Shown: positions 1 through 8,996 of the stretch, piece by piece | How positions within the stretch are numbered: position 1 is the first letter of the stretch | How the letters are laid out: every line of letters begins with the position of its first letter | Assembly: GCF_041058985.1 (NCBI RefSeq) | Contig: NZ_JBEHZE010000001.1 | Coordinates: 1,116,001-1,180,000 of the forward strand | DNA from: Hyphococcus lacteus | GTDB taxonomy: Bacteria > Pseudomonadota > Alphaproteobacteria > Caulobacterales > Parvularculaceae | Direction of reading: 5' to 3' | DNA: 64,000 bases | Notes under the pieces: model-generated | What the model saw: only the letters and a program-made list of their open reading frames with translations | Databases searched by the model: none | What the model was told of the DNA's origin: nothing | Program-made: the position numbers and the translations under genes

Positions 1-748
1 CGTCAATATTATTGTCGGCGACGATAGGCGGAAGATCAGAACGTGCGAGGCGTTCGGCTTCGCGCATTTCGCCAGAAAGGGCGAGTACAAGTGCGAGATT
101 TTGACGAATGCGCGAGTCGCCGCCGGCATTCGCCGCTGCGCTGCGCAATGTCGAGTTCGCAAGGCCTAGTTTTCCGTCGAGCGCAAAGGATAAGCCCTTG
201 TTATTGAGAAGCATCACTTCATTTGGTGCCATGGCGAGGGCGCGGTCATAATTTGCGCGCGCTGACGAATGTTCACCGATTTGATCGAGAGCAACGCCAT
301 ATGCGGAAAGAGCACGCCAATTCGTTGGCATTTTCGCAACCGCAGTTTCGAGATAACGTACAGCTTCAAAAGCCCGGCCACCTTCGACCAAAACCTTGCC
401 ATATTCCAAATTTACCGTTGGTTCGTCCGGATGAAGCGCAGATGATTTTTGCATCACCGACACAGCTTCATCATTGGAACCAATCTTCCGCAAAGACTGT
501 GAAAACCGGACAGCCACATTCGGGTCTGATTGATCAGTGTTATACCGAGTGCCCCAAAATGCAGCGGCGGCAATGGGGTCCATGCTTTCTTCCGCTGCGG
601 GGTTGGTATAAACACCAATTGCGTCACGATATTCGTCATTGCTGACGGATTGCGTGCCCGCATTCTGTGTTGTTGCACAGGCGGGCAGCATAATTGCTGC
701 GCCAGTGATGATTGCGTATTTGTATACAAGCCTAGATGCGTTAAGCAT
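1..748 (-). CDS. tadD: TadD-like TPR lipoprotein, cut by the window edge
   Basis: The frame is open from an ATG at 748 to the window start, so the C-terminus is missing; about 249 residues are visible. The N-terminus is a lipoprotein signal peptide with lipobox LPAC (Cys24). It is followed by helical tetratricopeptide-type repeats, including stretches such as PNEVMLLNNKGLSFALDGK and RQNLALVLALSGEMREAERL, which resemble TadD of Tad/Flp pilus loci, a lipoprotein thought to help assemble the outer-membrane secretin. No other tad gene is in the window; they may lie beyond the left edge. A generic TPR lipoprotein is the alternative. The next gene is divergent, with 128 bp between them. Confidence 0.75.
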   Translation of the reverse strand, partial: MLNASRLVYKYAIITGAAIMLPACATTQNAGTQSVSNDEYRDAIGVYTNPAAEESMDPIAAAAFWGTRYNTDQSDPNVAVRFSQSLRKIGSNDEAVSVMQKSSALHPDEPTVNLEYGKVLVEGGRAFEAVRYLETAVAKMPTNWRALSAYGVALDQIGEHSSARANYDRALAMAPNEVMLLNNKGLSFALDGKLGLANSTLRSAAANAGGDSRIRQNLALVLALSGEMREAERLARSDLPPIVADNNID

Positions 749-876
749 GGTCTCGCCTCGATGAATTCCGCTTATTTCTGTCAGGATGATGACGCAAGGA
801 CTTCAATAAAGGCTTAACCGTATGGATAATGTACGATCAAAAGATAACTCGGAATTGATAGGTTAACGGATTATTT

Positions 877-2247
877 ATGCGTCAAGAATTGTTAAGCGAC
901 TATGAACGGGACGCTGCCAATGCAGCGCTTCCTATTTATACTGTAAAAGAGAACGAAATTGATTCCTGTGATGCCCCAGAGGAGTTGATCTCCCTCGCAC
1001 AATTCAACGGTTTCAACGGCGAGGCTGGCGGCGTATATGCTGATGGAAAAGCTGTGTTGCTTGGCGTCGGTGACGGGAGCGATCCATTCATATCGGCAGC
1101 TGCAGCCGAAAAATTACCTAAAGGAACATATGTGTTCGCGACATCAGCGGGCGCGGACGAAGCGAATTTAATAGCCCTTGGTTGGCTATTGGGGACCTAT
1201 CGGTTTGATCGATACAAACAGCAAAAACCTGCCTCTGCGTGTTTGGTTGCGCCAGAAAACGCAGACATCGGGGGCGTGCGCCGGGCGGCGGGCGCGATTA
1301 CGATGGTGCGCGATCTTGTTAACACTCCGGCAAGCGATATGGGCCCTTCCGCCATGGAACATACTGCCCGAAACCTCGCTGCGAATGAGGGTGCGCAAAT
1401 AGAGGTCATTACGGGCGAGGAGCTTTTGGCCCAAAATTTTCCGATGGTTCATGCGGTCGGGCGTGCATCTGTCGATGCCCCACGTTTGATTGATTTGCGT
1501 TGGGGGGATGAAAATGCGCCGCGCCTGACGCTTGTGGGTAAGGGGGTGACCTTTGATTCTGGCGGGCTGAACATCAAAGGTGGCGCAGGCATGTCGCTGA
1601 TGAAAAAGGATATGGGCGGCAGTGCCCATGTTTTGGCGCTGGCGGGCATGATTATGGCGGCGAAATTAAATGTTCGGTTGCGTGTATTGGTCCCGGCAGT
1701 TGAGAATGCGATTGCGGGTAATGCCTTCCGCCCTAGTGATGTGCTCCAAAGCCGTAAAGGCCTTACCGTTGAGATTGGCAATACGGATGCCGAAGGCCGC
1801 TTGATCCTTGCCGATGCGCTGGCCTATGGCGCAGAAGAGCAGCCGGATTTGATGATTTCTATGGCAACGCTTACGGGGGCTGCCCGCGTGGCTGTTGGGC
1901 CAGAGCTTGCGCCGTTTTATTGTGATGATGATGCGCTTGTCAGCGCCCTAGAGGAGGCCGCCGTCAAAAATGCCGACCCTGTTTGGCGGATGCCGCTTTG
2001 GCGAAACTATGAGGCGATGCTGTCATCATCCATCGCTGACGTAAATCATATTTCTGGTGGCGGGTTCGCCGGTTCTATCACGGCCGCACTTTTCTTAAAG
2101 AAATTTGCCGTGGACGCCGACCGCTGGATGCATTTTGACATCTATGCCTGGCGGCCAAAAGCGGCACCGGGACGACCCACAGGCGGCGAGGCACAGGCGA
2201 TCCGTGCGCTATTCGACGTTCTGAGCAAGCGTTACCCGGCGGCATAA
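877..2247 (+). CDS. M17 leucyl aminopeptidase family protein
   Basis: This is a 456-residue cytosolic metallo-aminopeptidase of the M17 (PepA/LAP) family, which removes N-terminal residues from peptides using two metal ions. The C-terminal catalytic domain carries the expected signature: Lys222 and Asp227 in VGKGVTFDSGG, Lys234, and the NTDAEGR motif with Asp304, Glu306 and Arg308. The N-terminal domain (about residues 1-130) is divergent, as in the alphaproteobacterial second M17 paralogue, so the symbol pepA is not assigned. It starts at an ATG 128 bp from the divergent TPR lipoprotein. The following MarR-type gene, 95 bp downstream, may be co-transcribed. The family call is firm; substrate preference cannot be read. 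Confidence 0.93.
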   Translation: MRQELLSDYERDAANAALPIYTVKENEIDSCDAPEELISLAQFNGFNGEAGGVYADGKAVLLGVGDGSDPFISAAAAEKLPKGTYVFATSAGADEANLIALGWLLGTYRFDRYKQQKPASACLVAPENADIGGVRRAAGAITMVRDLVNTPASDMGPSAMEHTARNLAANEGAQIEVITGEELLAQNFPMVHAVGRASVDAPRLIDLRWGDENAPRLTLVGKGVTFDSGGLNIKGGAGMSLMKKDMGGSAHVLALAGMIMAAKLNVRLRVLVPAVENAIAGNAFRPSDVLQSRKGLTVEIGNTDAEGRLILADALAYGAEEQPDLMISMATLTGAARVAVGPELAPFYCDDDALVSALEEAAVKNADPVWRMPLWRNYEAMLSSSIADVNHISGGGFAGSITAALFLKKFAVDADRWMHFDIYAWRPKAAPGRPTGGEAQAIRALFDVLSKRYPAA

Positions 2248-2342
2248 TCTGTCGTTTCTTTGCCGATAATACCCTTGCCCTGAGCGGCCGAACGGTTGCA
2301 TGGATATAAATTGGTTCATGGGCTTAAGGCGTAAGAAACAAC

Positions 2343-2696
2343 ATGGCAGCGACAGATAATCTAACCGTTTGGCGAGAAGTCATGTGCGACGCTGTTCGTG
2401 CGGACGGTCCTGATTTGTCGATGCGCCAATGGGCCATTTTGTTGTCCGTTTACTTGAAACCGGGACCACATACGGTTCGGGCATTGGCGCGCGATTTGAA
2501 CGTGCCGAAGCCGGCGATCTCTCGCGCGTTGGATGCATTGTCGATTTTGGGCTTTATCAAGCGGGTGCGAGACGCCAATGATAAACGCATCGTTATTGTG
2601 CAAAAAACGGCTGACGGTGCTATTTACCTCGACAATTTCTCGCGCCTTGTTGATACCTATACGGAAGAACCGCGCTTGAATGCGATGTATGGCTGA
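2343..2696 (+). CDS. MarR-type winged-helix regulator
   Basis: This 117-residue protein is a winged helix-turn-helix domain. Residues about 25-45 form the opening helix (LSMRQWAILLSVYL), 48-66 the HTH (VRALARDLNVPKPAISRAL), and 70-90 the wing. It resembles MarR-family or ROK-less small transcription factors found beside M17 aminopeptidase genes in alphaproteobacteria. It lacks long dimerisation helices, so it is short for MarR (usually 140-160 residues). Target genes are unknown; the preceding aminopeptidase is a plausible neighbour target. It converges with the DUF2125 gene, with only a few bases between the two stop codons. Confidence 0.75.
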   Translation: MAATDNLTVWREVMCDAVRADGPDLSMRQWAILLSVYLKPGPHTVRALARDLNVPKPAISRALDALSILGFIKRVRDANDKRIVIVQKTADGAIYLDNFSRLVDTYTEEPRLNAMYG

Positions 2697-2702
2697 CAGG
2701 CT

Positions 2703-3692
2703 TTAGTCGAAGCGCGGTAAATCAGCGATTTTTGCCCCTGCGATTTGCGCCTTACCATCGTTCAATATTATTGGCGCTGCTATCTTTCCGCCCCCCGCAA
2801 TTGCCGTGAGTGTTAATGCGGCGGCAAGCTTTTCCGCCTCTTTTTCGCTCGTTAGGCCAAGCTTCCCGAGCGTTGTTATGAATGGCGCAGGGGCGATGAT
2901 TTCAGTGTTTAATTGGCCTGTGGGCTGGTTTTTATTGTCGAGTGATAGTTGACCAGCGACGGACAATTTTGATTGTTGTATTTCGGTTTTCAAACCGGAA
3001 ATTATTAACTGGCCTCCCGCGTGACGCCACAAATCCGCGTCTGCGACAGCTTCGGCTTTTGTTAAGGCAATAACCGTTTGCATATTGCCCAAATCAAGCC
3101 GCTCGTTTTTGACTTCGCGATTGAGATCTGTGGTCGCCAGGCTCAGGGTTAGTGTCGATAGGTTGCCAGCCTCGGGGGATAGATCGAGCAATAGCGAGCC
3201 AAGATTCACGCGCATATCATCAGCTTGGCGATGTGCATTAAGATGGCCAATAGTGGCTGCGAATTTCCATTCGTGTGTTTTATCATTTGCAATGGAAACG
3301 CGAAAATCTTTGGCGCGGATAGCCCAATCACCATACCCATCAACATGAATAAATTGTTCTGTCTGCGTGGAAAAAATCAACTTGTTGAGGTCGTAAGGCA
3401 GGGCATCCAGGCTCAATCGTTCCGTATACCAAGAATATCTTTGATCTTGGGTTTCGATACGCGGTGCCTCGACATGCACCCGTAAAAAGAAAGGAAATCC
3501 GTCGGACTTGAGCGCATCATACTGAACGTCAATTCCCATTTCACGTTGATCATCCGCCCAAGCGGTAATTGCTTTTTTCATCTCCCCGGCACCGGCCTGC
3601 CAGAGAAAGAAATAGGCGATCAGGATAATCCCTGCGACTGCGTAGGGTACATATAGCCAGCGCCGCCGGAGTTGTTGTGCGGTGTCAGTCAT
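2703..3692 (-). CDS. DUF2125 membrane-anchored protein
   Basis: This 329-residue protein has one N-terminal transmembrane segment (about residues 12-32, RRWLYVPYAVAGIILIAYFF) followed by a large periplasmic domain. The sequence after the anchor (DGFPFFLRVHVEAPRIE) matches the DUF2125 family, a conserved alphaproteobacterial envelope protein of unknown function with an AsmA-like beta-rich look. The start ATG overlaps the end of plsC by 8 bp, so it is the last gene of the ftsE-ftsX-ydcF-plsC-DUF2125 series. A role in envelope or lipid handling is inferred from that context only. Confidence 0.85.
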   Translation of the reverse strand: MTDTAQQLRRRWLYVPYAVAGIILIAYFFLWQAGAGEMKKAITAWADDQREMGIDVQYDALKSDGFPFFLRVHVEAPRIETQDQRYSWYTERLSLDALPYDLNKLIFSTQTEQFIHVDGYGDWAIRAKDFRVSIANDKTHEWKFAATIGHLNAHRQADDMRVNLGSLLLDLSPEAGNLSTLTLSLATTDLNREVKNERLDLGNMQTVIALTKAEAVADADLWRHAGGQLIISGLKTEIQQSKLSVAGQLSLDNKNQPTGQLNTEIIAPAPFITTLGKLGLTSEKEAEKLAAALTLTAIAGGGKIAAPIILNDGKAQIAGAKIADLPRFD

Positions 3693-4401
3693 GGTTCACG
3701 CTTTCTAGGTCGGGGCGTGCGCTCTCCAGTCGGGCGCGGAGTTCGTTGGTGAATTCTTTGCGGTCAAGGCCGGGCGCGATTGCGGGTAAGATGCGCAATG
3801 TAATTGTGCCCGGCGTTTTTTTGATACCTGGGTGTCGCCAGAAACGGCCGCTATCATGAGCGACAGGAACGCAGATGGTGTTTACGGCTGCATATAACCC
3901 TGCGACGCCCGGTTTAATTGACGCTCGTTCGCCGGGGGAGATGCGGGTTCCCTCAGGGAAAACAATAACTTGTTCACCAGCCGCGATGTGTTCTGCTGCC
4001 TTGCGCGTCATCGCGCGAAGGGCTTTTGCCCCGCCTTTTCGGTCCACCGGAATGTTGTCAGCGCCTGTGGCCCACCATCCATAAACGGGAATTTTGAGCA
4101 ATTCTTTTTTGAGGATCATGACCGGTTTGGGCATGAGCGCATAAAGCGCGATCGTCTCCCACATTGATTGATGGTTGGCCGCAATGATCGCGCCACCTTG
4201 TGGAATGTTCTGTGCGTCTTCTATCCGATAGGAGATGCCCGTGATGACACGCAAATTCCAAAGCGTGAGGCGCGCCCATAGTTGAATCGTTTTTCGGGCA
4301 GCTTTTTTATTAATAATCATCGGTAGGCAGACAATTCCCATGATTAAAACCATAAGAATCAAAAGCACCGTGAATATAAACGAGCGAAGTTGTATCAGCA
4401 T
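3685..4401 (-). CDS. plsC: 1-acyl-sn-glycerol-3-phosphate acyltransferase
   Basis: This 238-residue membrane enzyme adds the second acyl chain to lysophosphatidic acid to make phosphatidic acid. An N-terminal transmembrane segment (residues about 8-30) precedes the acyltransferase domain. Motif I is NHQSMWET around His77, with Glu82 in place of the usual Asp, as is common in alphaproteobacterial PlsC. Motif III is FPEGTR (148-153). The ATG overlaps the stop of the YdcF-like gene by one base, and the stop overlaps the DUF2125 start, indicating translational coupling in one operon. Confidence 0.9.
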   Translation of the reverse strand: MLIQLRSFIFTVLLILMVLIMGIVCLPMIINKKAARKTIQLWARLTLWNLRVITGISYRIEDAQNIPQGGAIIAANHQSMWETIALYALMPKPVMILKKELLKIPVYGWWATGADNIPVDRKGGAKALRAMTRKAAEHIAAGEQVIVFPEGTRISPGERASIKPGVAGLYAAVNTICVPVAHDSGRFWRHPGIKKTPGTITLRILPAIAPGLDRKEFTNELRARLESARPDLESVNHD

Positions 4402-4985
4402 TACTTGCCAACGCTGTCGACAAAGCGTTTGGCATGCGCCAATAGAAATTTAGAATACTCACCCGCCAATCGTAGCGCCGATTTAATCGAGGTGGGTTTT
4501 CCGTCACTATCGAGATAGCCCGATGATACAGCAAAAGGATTGATTTCTGCGTTTGGCATTTTTGCAGAGGTTTCAAGGATGGCGCGGGGCATATGGTAAT
4601 CAGACGTAACCAGAACAATTTGCTTGAAAGCATGGGTCGTGGCCCAATTACTTAACTCGCTTGCGTTGCCCTTTGTGCTCATGGCCTCGCGCCCAAGGTC
4701 AACGCAACAATCGAAACGTTCTGGGGTGCCGGTCCAAAATTCAGACAGGCGCGCGCGCGATGTGTTGGGATGGACGCCTGAAATCAAAAGCCGCTCGCCT
4801 TTGCCCTCTTGAAATATTGACATGGCTGCAACAATGCGTGCACCGCCACCGCCGGTATAAACGACCACACCGTCTGTTTGATCCGGTACGACACTTTCTG
4901 TCGTTGGCAATTTGGCGATAAAGATCAACAATCCAATCGCCCAGAGGATGCCTAATCCGGTAAGACTTGAAATCAACTGTCTCAC
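4401..4985 (-). CDS. YdcF/ElyC-type DUF218 membrane protein
   Basis: The protein is 194 residues. An N-terminal hydrophobic anchor (residues about 5-25) precedes a DUF218 domain, recognisable by VVYTGGGGARIVAAM near residue 40, LLISGVHPN, and VLVTSDYHMPRA near 125, where the His-bearing SxxHMPRA motif is family-typical. The relatives ElyC and SanA act in envelope integrity and peptidoglycan-lipid carrier metabolism, but the reaction is not established. It sits between ftsX (82 bp upstream) and plsC (1 bp overlap), a conserved alphaproteobacterial arrangement. Confidence 0.85.
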   Translation of the reverse strand: MRQLISSLTGLGILWAIGLLIFIAKLPTTESVVPDQTDGVVVYTGGGGARIVAAMSIFQEGKGERLLISGVHPNTSRARLSEFWTGTPERFDCCVDLGREAMSTKGNASELSNWATTHAFKQIVLVTSDYHMPRAILETSAKMPNAEINPFAVSSGYLDSDGKPTSIKSALRLAGEYSKFLLAHAKRFVDSVGK

Positions 4986-5067
4986 GATTTTATCCGTCCC
5001 AAGTCTGCCACATGCTCACGATACCCGATCGTACTATATAGGGTCTAGGGTGGTCGTTGGGCCAATA

Positions 5068-6012
5068 TTAATATTGCTTGGCAAGCGTTTTTAATACGGT
5101 CATGCGCGCAGTGATTGCAGTCACGAGGCAAGTCGCAATGGGGGCTATAACTAGCCACAGGATCACCCAACCGCCTAACGAAAAAGCAGGCACAAATGCG
5201 TCAGTACCCATTCGCGCACTCATCCCCAGGGCCAAAAACGCCAGAGCGGTCAGAGCCACCACGAGACCAATAACAGCGCCACGCAAGCCGAGAATGAAAA
5301 ACCGCCGTTGCACTTCGGCGGCAATGAAATTGTCCGTTGCCCCGACCAGATGCAGGACGGAGATAATTTCATGATTAGCCGCGAGTCCAGCGCGGGCGGC
5401 AAAAACCGATATCGCGCAGGCGGCCCCCATAACCAGCATGAAAATAGATAATGCCATGGCCTGACCTGAGCGTGCGGCACCAGAAAGTCGGTCATGCCAC
5501 CTTGTATGATCATCAATCGTTGCGCCCGGTGCGGCGGCAACTAGCCTATTGCGAAGGAGATCTAGATTGTCACGTAAGGTAGGGTCGGCTTTGACTTCGA
5601 TAATTGCCGGGATGTTCAAAAAGACTTCGGCATTGCCTTCGCCGAGCCAAGGTTCAAGCAGCTTGGTGGTGTCTTCGCGGCTCCGCACGGTCGCCTCAAC
5701 CACGCCTTCGGTGTCGTTGAGGACGCGTAGCGCCTCGGTGACACTGGCGTCAATTTCGGTGGGGCTTGCCCCTTTGACCTGAACGGTAATTTCCGACCGT
5801 AGTGCAGACGTCCATTCACTTGCAGCTCGATTGACCATCAATAGCGACGCCATGGCCAGCACAGCCAAAAACGACATAATGGCAATAACAGCGGTTAGGG
5901 GCGCTCCGGCTGCGCCGGCTTCGGGGAGAAGCGGTGCACTTCCCGATCCGAAACGTTTTTTTCGAGGTTGTTCTTCAGTTTGGGGTTCATCGTCATGCGC
6001 GGCGGTGGTCAT
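5068..6012 (-). CDS. ftsX: Cell-division ABC transporter permease FtsX
   Basis: This 314-residue inner-membrane protein partners FtsE to transmit ATP-driven changes to periplasmic peptidoglycan hydrolases at the septum. A cytoplasmic, charged N-terminus (residues 1-38) is followed by TM1 (about 40-62), a periplasmic extracellular domain (63-175) and three further TM segments (about 178-200, 228-252, 276-300), the FtsX topology. The ATG overlaps the ftsE stop by 4 bp (ATGA), so the two are coupled. No partner hydrolase or EnvC-like gene is adjacent, although an M23 lipoprotein is encoded near 38.2 kb. Confidence 0.93.
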   Translation of the reverse strand: MTTAAHDDEPQTEEQPRKKRFGSGSAPLLPEAGAAGAPLTAVIAIMSFLAVLAMASLLMVNRAASEWTSALRSEITVQVKGASPTEIDASVTEALRVLNDTEGVVEATVRSREDTTKLLEPWLGEGNAEVFLNIPAIIEVKADPTLRDNLDLLRNRLVAAAPGATIDDHTRWHDRLSGAARSGQAMALSIFMLVMGAACAISVFAARAGLAANHEIISVLHLVGATDNFIAAEVQRRFFILGLRGAVIGLVVALTALAFLALGMSARMGTDAFVPAFSLGGWVILWLVIAPIATCLVTAITARMTVLKTLAKQY

Positions 6013-6704
6013 GAAGCTCCCCCAATGCCAGCACTGCGAGACACGCCGCCCTCATTAATTCTTAACACCGGTTTACCAATGGATTGCACAAGGTGCAGAT
6101 CATGGGTCGCGACAATGACCGCGGCCCCTAATTTATTGAGCTCCACGAATAATTTCATGATCCGTTCGCCCATGGCGGGGTCCACATTGCCGGTCGGTTC
6201 ATCGGCGAGGATAAGGTCCGGTTTTGAGACTAAAGCGCGCGCCAACGCCACTCTTTGCTTCTCTCCACCGGACAGTGTTGGCGGTTTTGCGTCCATTCGA
6301 TGACCCAATCCGACCCAATTTAAGAGTTCGCTTACATCTTCGCGGTAATGATTTTGGTTAACACCAGCGACTTTCATGGGGAGCGCGACATTTTCGAAAG
6401 CGGTGAGATGATCGAGGAGTCTAAATTCCTGGAAGACGACGCCAATTCGGCGGCGAAGCGCGGGCAATGCCTCGCGGGGCGCTTCCATGGCGTCTTCACC
6501 GAACAACGAAAAATGCCCCCTTGTCGGCCGATGCGCGAGGTAAATCATCTTGAGCAGGCTCGTTTTACCTGCCCCGGAAGGCCCCGTCAGGAAGCGAAAT
6601 TCACCTTCCGACAGCGACATCGAGACGTCGCTAAGGGTTTCGGGCGCTCCTTCATAGGAAAGCCCGGCATTTTCGAATCTGACGATTTCTTTTCCGGTAT
6701 CCAT
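6009..6704 (-). CDS. ftsE: Cell-division ATP-binding protein FtsE
   Basis: This 231-residue ABC ATPase forms the divisome FtsEX complex. Walker A is GPSGAGKTS (41-49), the signature LSGGEKQ (144-150), Walker B LILADEP (164-170), and the switch His is in VATHDLHL. It is the first gene of the minus-strand cluster. The 80 bp to the divergent zinc-ribbon gene must hold both promoters. Length and motifs are normal for FtsE. Confidence 0.95.
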   Translation of the reverse strand: MDTGKEIVRFENAGLSYEGAPETLSDVSMSLSEGEFRFLTGPSGAGKTSLLKMIYLAHRPTRGHFSLFGEDAMEAPREALPALRRRIGVVFQEFRLLDHLTAFENVALPMKVAGVNQNHYREDVSELLNWVGLGHRMDAKPPTLSGGEKQRVALARALVSKPDLILADEPTGNVDPAMGERIMKLFVELNKLGAAVIVATHDLHLVQSIGKPVLRINEGGVSRSAGIGGAS

Positions 6705-6784
6705 TTTCCATCCGGTCTGAGTGTGCAGCGGTCAGTTCTACGCGGCTTCACTCTTGGTGAACACATAAATGATTCTGGCGTGTC

Positions 6785-8302
6785 ATGATAATTACCTGTC
6801 CCGATTGTACCACTCGTTATGATGTTGATGATGAGCGTTTTTCCCCAAATGGACGCTCCGTGCGGTGTTCGTCATGTGGCGAAAGCTGGTTTGTGCCTGC
6901 TCCTGAGTTGATTGACGTAGAGCCCATCAAGGAAAGTAACGTCCGCGCCGATAAAGAAAAGACTGAACGGCCCAACCGACGCGAGAACAGTGATCGTGCA
7001 AGAATCCGTGTTGGGGTCCCAAAAGATGATGCCGATCATCAAGGCCGCGATGACAATCGTAAAGATAGAAGCGATATTAAAAATCATCAAGAAAGCGACC
7101 ACAAACGCCGCAACGAATCCGACGACGATCGCGACTTTCAAGACCGCGAACGCAAAGATCGGAAATCACGTCGTGACAGCCGGGACGAAGAACCACGTCG
7201 GAAATCATATGAAGATGACGAAGATGATTCGCTATTTGTGCGCCCTAAGGATCGCGTAGAAAACAAGTCTAAAGGGCGCGGCGATCACAATGACGACAAC
7301 GCGAATGTGCGTAGCCGAAATGATCGTGACGAATCTCGGCGCTCGCATCGTGACCGCGACGAAGACGACGACGTTCAAGAAAAAGGTTGGCGCAAAGGTC
7401 GTCAATTCATCATCGAAGATGAAGATGATGTAGAAAATCGACCATTTTTTGCGCGCAAGAAGAAAAAAGAACGCGATGAGGATCGCCGCGAGCCATTGCG
7501 TTTTGGCGATGATGATTACGCAGATGAACGCAGCCAAAATGATACGCGTGAAGAAGAGCGTTTTTCCGATGAGGAAGACGATATAGATTACGACGTTGTC
7601 GATGCTGATTGGGAAGATGTTGGCGAAGATGGACCGATTGAACGTGGTTTTGGTCGTCGCATCCGTAGCCAACGCCGGCGCGCAACAGCTTTGGCACGGC
7701 TAGAGGATGTACGTCCGCTTGATCCGCAGGCGCTTGATGATGAGTTTTTTGCGGCGCTTAAAGTTACGCCACGGGAACTGGAAACAGCTATCCGTAAGGC
7801 GCGCCGCCGCGCCGAAGCGCGTGATAAGAACCGCCTGACACCGTTCAGAGCGTTTGGGTGGGCGATGTGGCTATTCGCGGTTGTTGGTGTGCTTTATGTG
7901 GTGGTGACCTATCGTGATGATATCGTAAAGCTTGCTCCGGGTACGGCGGATGCATATGCCGTGATCGGTATTGATGCCAATCCCTATGGACTGGCGATTG
8001 ATAATGTCCGTCATCGTTTGGCAATGTCGACAGGTGGTCCAACCATTGAGATCACTGGACACCTTCGAAATGAGACTGATGCCGCGATTGATACACCGTT
8101 GCTACAGGCCGAAGCGCTGGGCGCACGTGGTGAATTGTTGGCGCGATGGACCTTTGCTGCGAGCGAAGCACAGGTTTCTGAAAGCGGTATCGTGGAATTT
8201 GTTACGCGAGCACCAGCGCCAGATGGGGTCACGGAAGTTGCGCTGTCATTTGCACCAGCATCTTCGACGGTTCTCGATAGTTTATTGCCGCTGAACGAAT
8301 AA
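6785..8302 (+). CDS. MJ0042 zinc-ribbon, charged disordered linker, DUF3426-like membrane protein
   Basis: The 505-residue protein has four parts. Residues 1-40 are an MJ0042 zinc ribbon with Cys5, Cys8, Cys28 and Cys31. Residues about 55-285 are an extremely charged, low-complexity segment rich in Asp, Arg, Glu, Lys and Asn, with Arg-Asp-Arg-type runs, surely disordered. A basic helical stretch follows (about 290-350). A single TM segment (about 357-376) then leads into a C-terminal periplasmic beta domain of the DUF3426 type. Zinc-ribbon/DUF3426 proteins opposite ftsE are common in alphaproteobacteria, but their function is unknown, and such a long polyampholyte segment is unusual. The start is supported by the zinc ribbon beginning at residue 5. 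Confidence 0.85.
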   Translation: MIITCPDCTTRYDVDDERFSPNGRSVRCSSCGESWFVPAPELIDVEPIKESNVRADKEKTERPNRRENSDRARIRVGVPKDDADHQGRDDNRKDRSDIKNHQESDHKRRNESDDDRDFQDRERKDRKSRRDSRDEEPRRKSYEDDEDDSLFVRPKDRVENKSKGRGDHNDDNANVRSRNDRDESRRSHRDRDEDDDVQEKGWRKGRQFIIEDEDDVENRPFFARKKKKERDEDRREPLRFGDDDYADERSQNDTREEERFSDEEDDIDYDVVDADWEDVGEDGPIERGFGRRIRSQRRRATALARLEDVRPLDPQALDDEFFAALKVTPRELETAIRKARRRAEARDKNRLTPFRAFGWAMWLFAVVGVLYVVVTYRDDIVKLAPGTADAYAVIGIDANPYGLAIDNVRHRLAMSTGGPTIEITGHLRNETDAAIDTPLLQAEALGARGELLARWTFAASEAQVSESGIVEFVTRAPAPDGVTEVALSFAPASSTVLDSLLPLNE

Positions 8303-8307
8303 CAAAT

Positions 8308-8340
8308 GCGCCGATAAACTGGCGCTTTTCATTAAAAGCG
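8308..8340 (+). terminator. Two mutually exclusive short hairpins before hpt
   Basis: Between the zinc-ribbon gene and hpt, GCGCC (8308-8312) can pair with GGCGC (8321-8325), followed by TTTT, resembling a weak terminator. CGCTTTT (8323-8329) can alternatively pair with AAAAGCG (8334-8340). The two stems share bases and cannot coexist. This may be only a weak terminator of the upstream gene. Confidence 0.35.
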
Positions 8341-8383
8341 ATTATGACCGGTCCCTTCATATATCAGAGAGGGGAGCGTTCAA

Positions 8384-8896
8384 ATGCGCACGCTTTATAC
8401 CGAAGATCAGATCGCCCAACGCATTGATGAGATGGCAAAAGAAATTGCACGTGATCTCCCTGCGGATTTTTTAATGGCACCTGTGTTGACGGGTGCCTTT
8501 GTTTTTGCAGCCGATTTGTTGCGGGCGCTCTATCGCCATAACAGCGACCCCTATGTGGATTTTATTCAACTCTCATCCTATGGCGGTTCGCGGTCATCTT
8601 CTGGGGTTGTGACCTTGCTCAAAGACTTCTCGATTGACCTTACCGGCAAGACTGTACTGCTAGTGGATGATGTCCTTGATACAGGACGTTCTTTACATTT
8701 TGGCAAAGGGATGATTCTTGATCGTGGCGCGGTCGAGGTCAAAACATGTGTGTTCGTCAAGAAACAAACAGGTCATGCGGAGGATATTAGCTGCGATTAT
8801 ATTGGGTTTGATGCGAAGGCTGATGACTTCCTGATTGGGTATGGAATGGATGATGATGGCCGAAAACGGGGTGTTCCGCTATTGGGTGCGGGGTAG
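8384..8896 (+). CDS. hpt: Hypoxanthine phosphoribosyltransferase
   Basis: This 170-residue cytosolic enzyme salvages hypoxanthine (and usually guanine) to IMP/GMP with PRPP. The PRPP-binding signature VLLVDDVLDTGRSL lies near residues 91-104, and the hood/base-binding segment DFLIGYGMDDDGRKRG is near the C-terminus. A strong ribosome site (GAGAGGGGAG) precedes the ATG by 6 bases. It is 81 bp after the zinc-ribbon gene on the same strand; ftsE and hpt are frequent neighbours in alphaproteobacteria. Confidence 0.93.
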   Translation: MRTLYTEDQIAQRIDEMAKEIARDLPADFLMAPVLTGAFVFAADLLRALYRHNSDPYVDFIQLSSYGGSRSSSGVVTLLKDFSIDLTGKTVLLVDDVLDTGRSLHFGKGMILDRGAVEVKTCVFVKKQTGHAEDISCDYIGFDAKADDFLIGYGMDDDGRKRGVPLLGAG

Positions 8897-8996
8897 ACGG
8901 ACGTTATCGTGGCCTAAAGCCACCATTCCCGTGGACGCGGGTGCGCGCTCAAATTTAATATATATTGTTCCAGCAGGTAGATTCTCTGTTGTTATC

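Noticed and set aside
7232..7672. Hydrophobic-looking antisense frames inside the zinc-ribbon gene
   Set aside because: Their Ile/Val/Phe-rich translation is simply the reverse of Asp/Glu/Arg codons in the charged segment. There is no start context or neighbour support.
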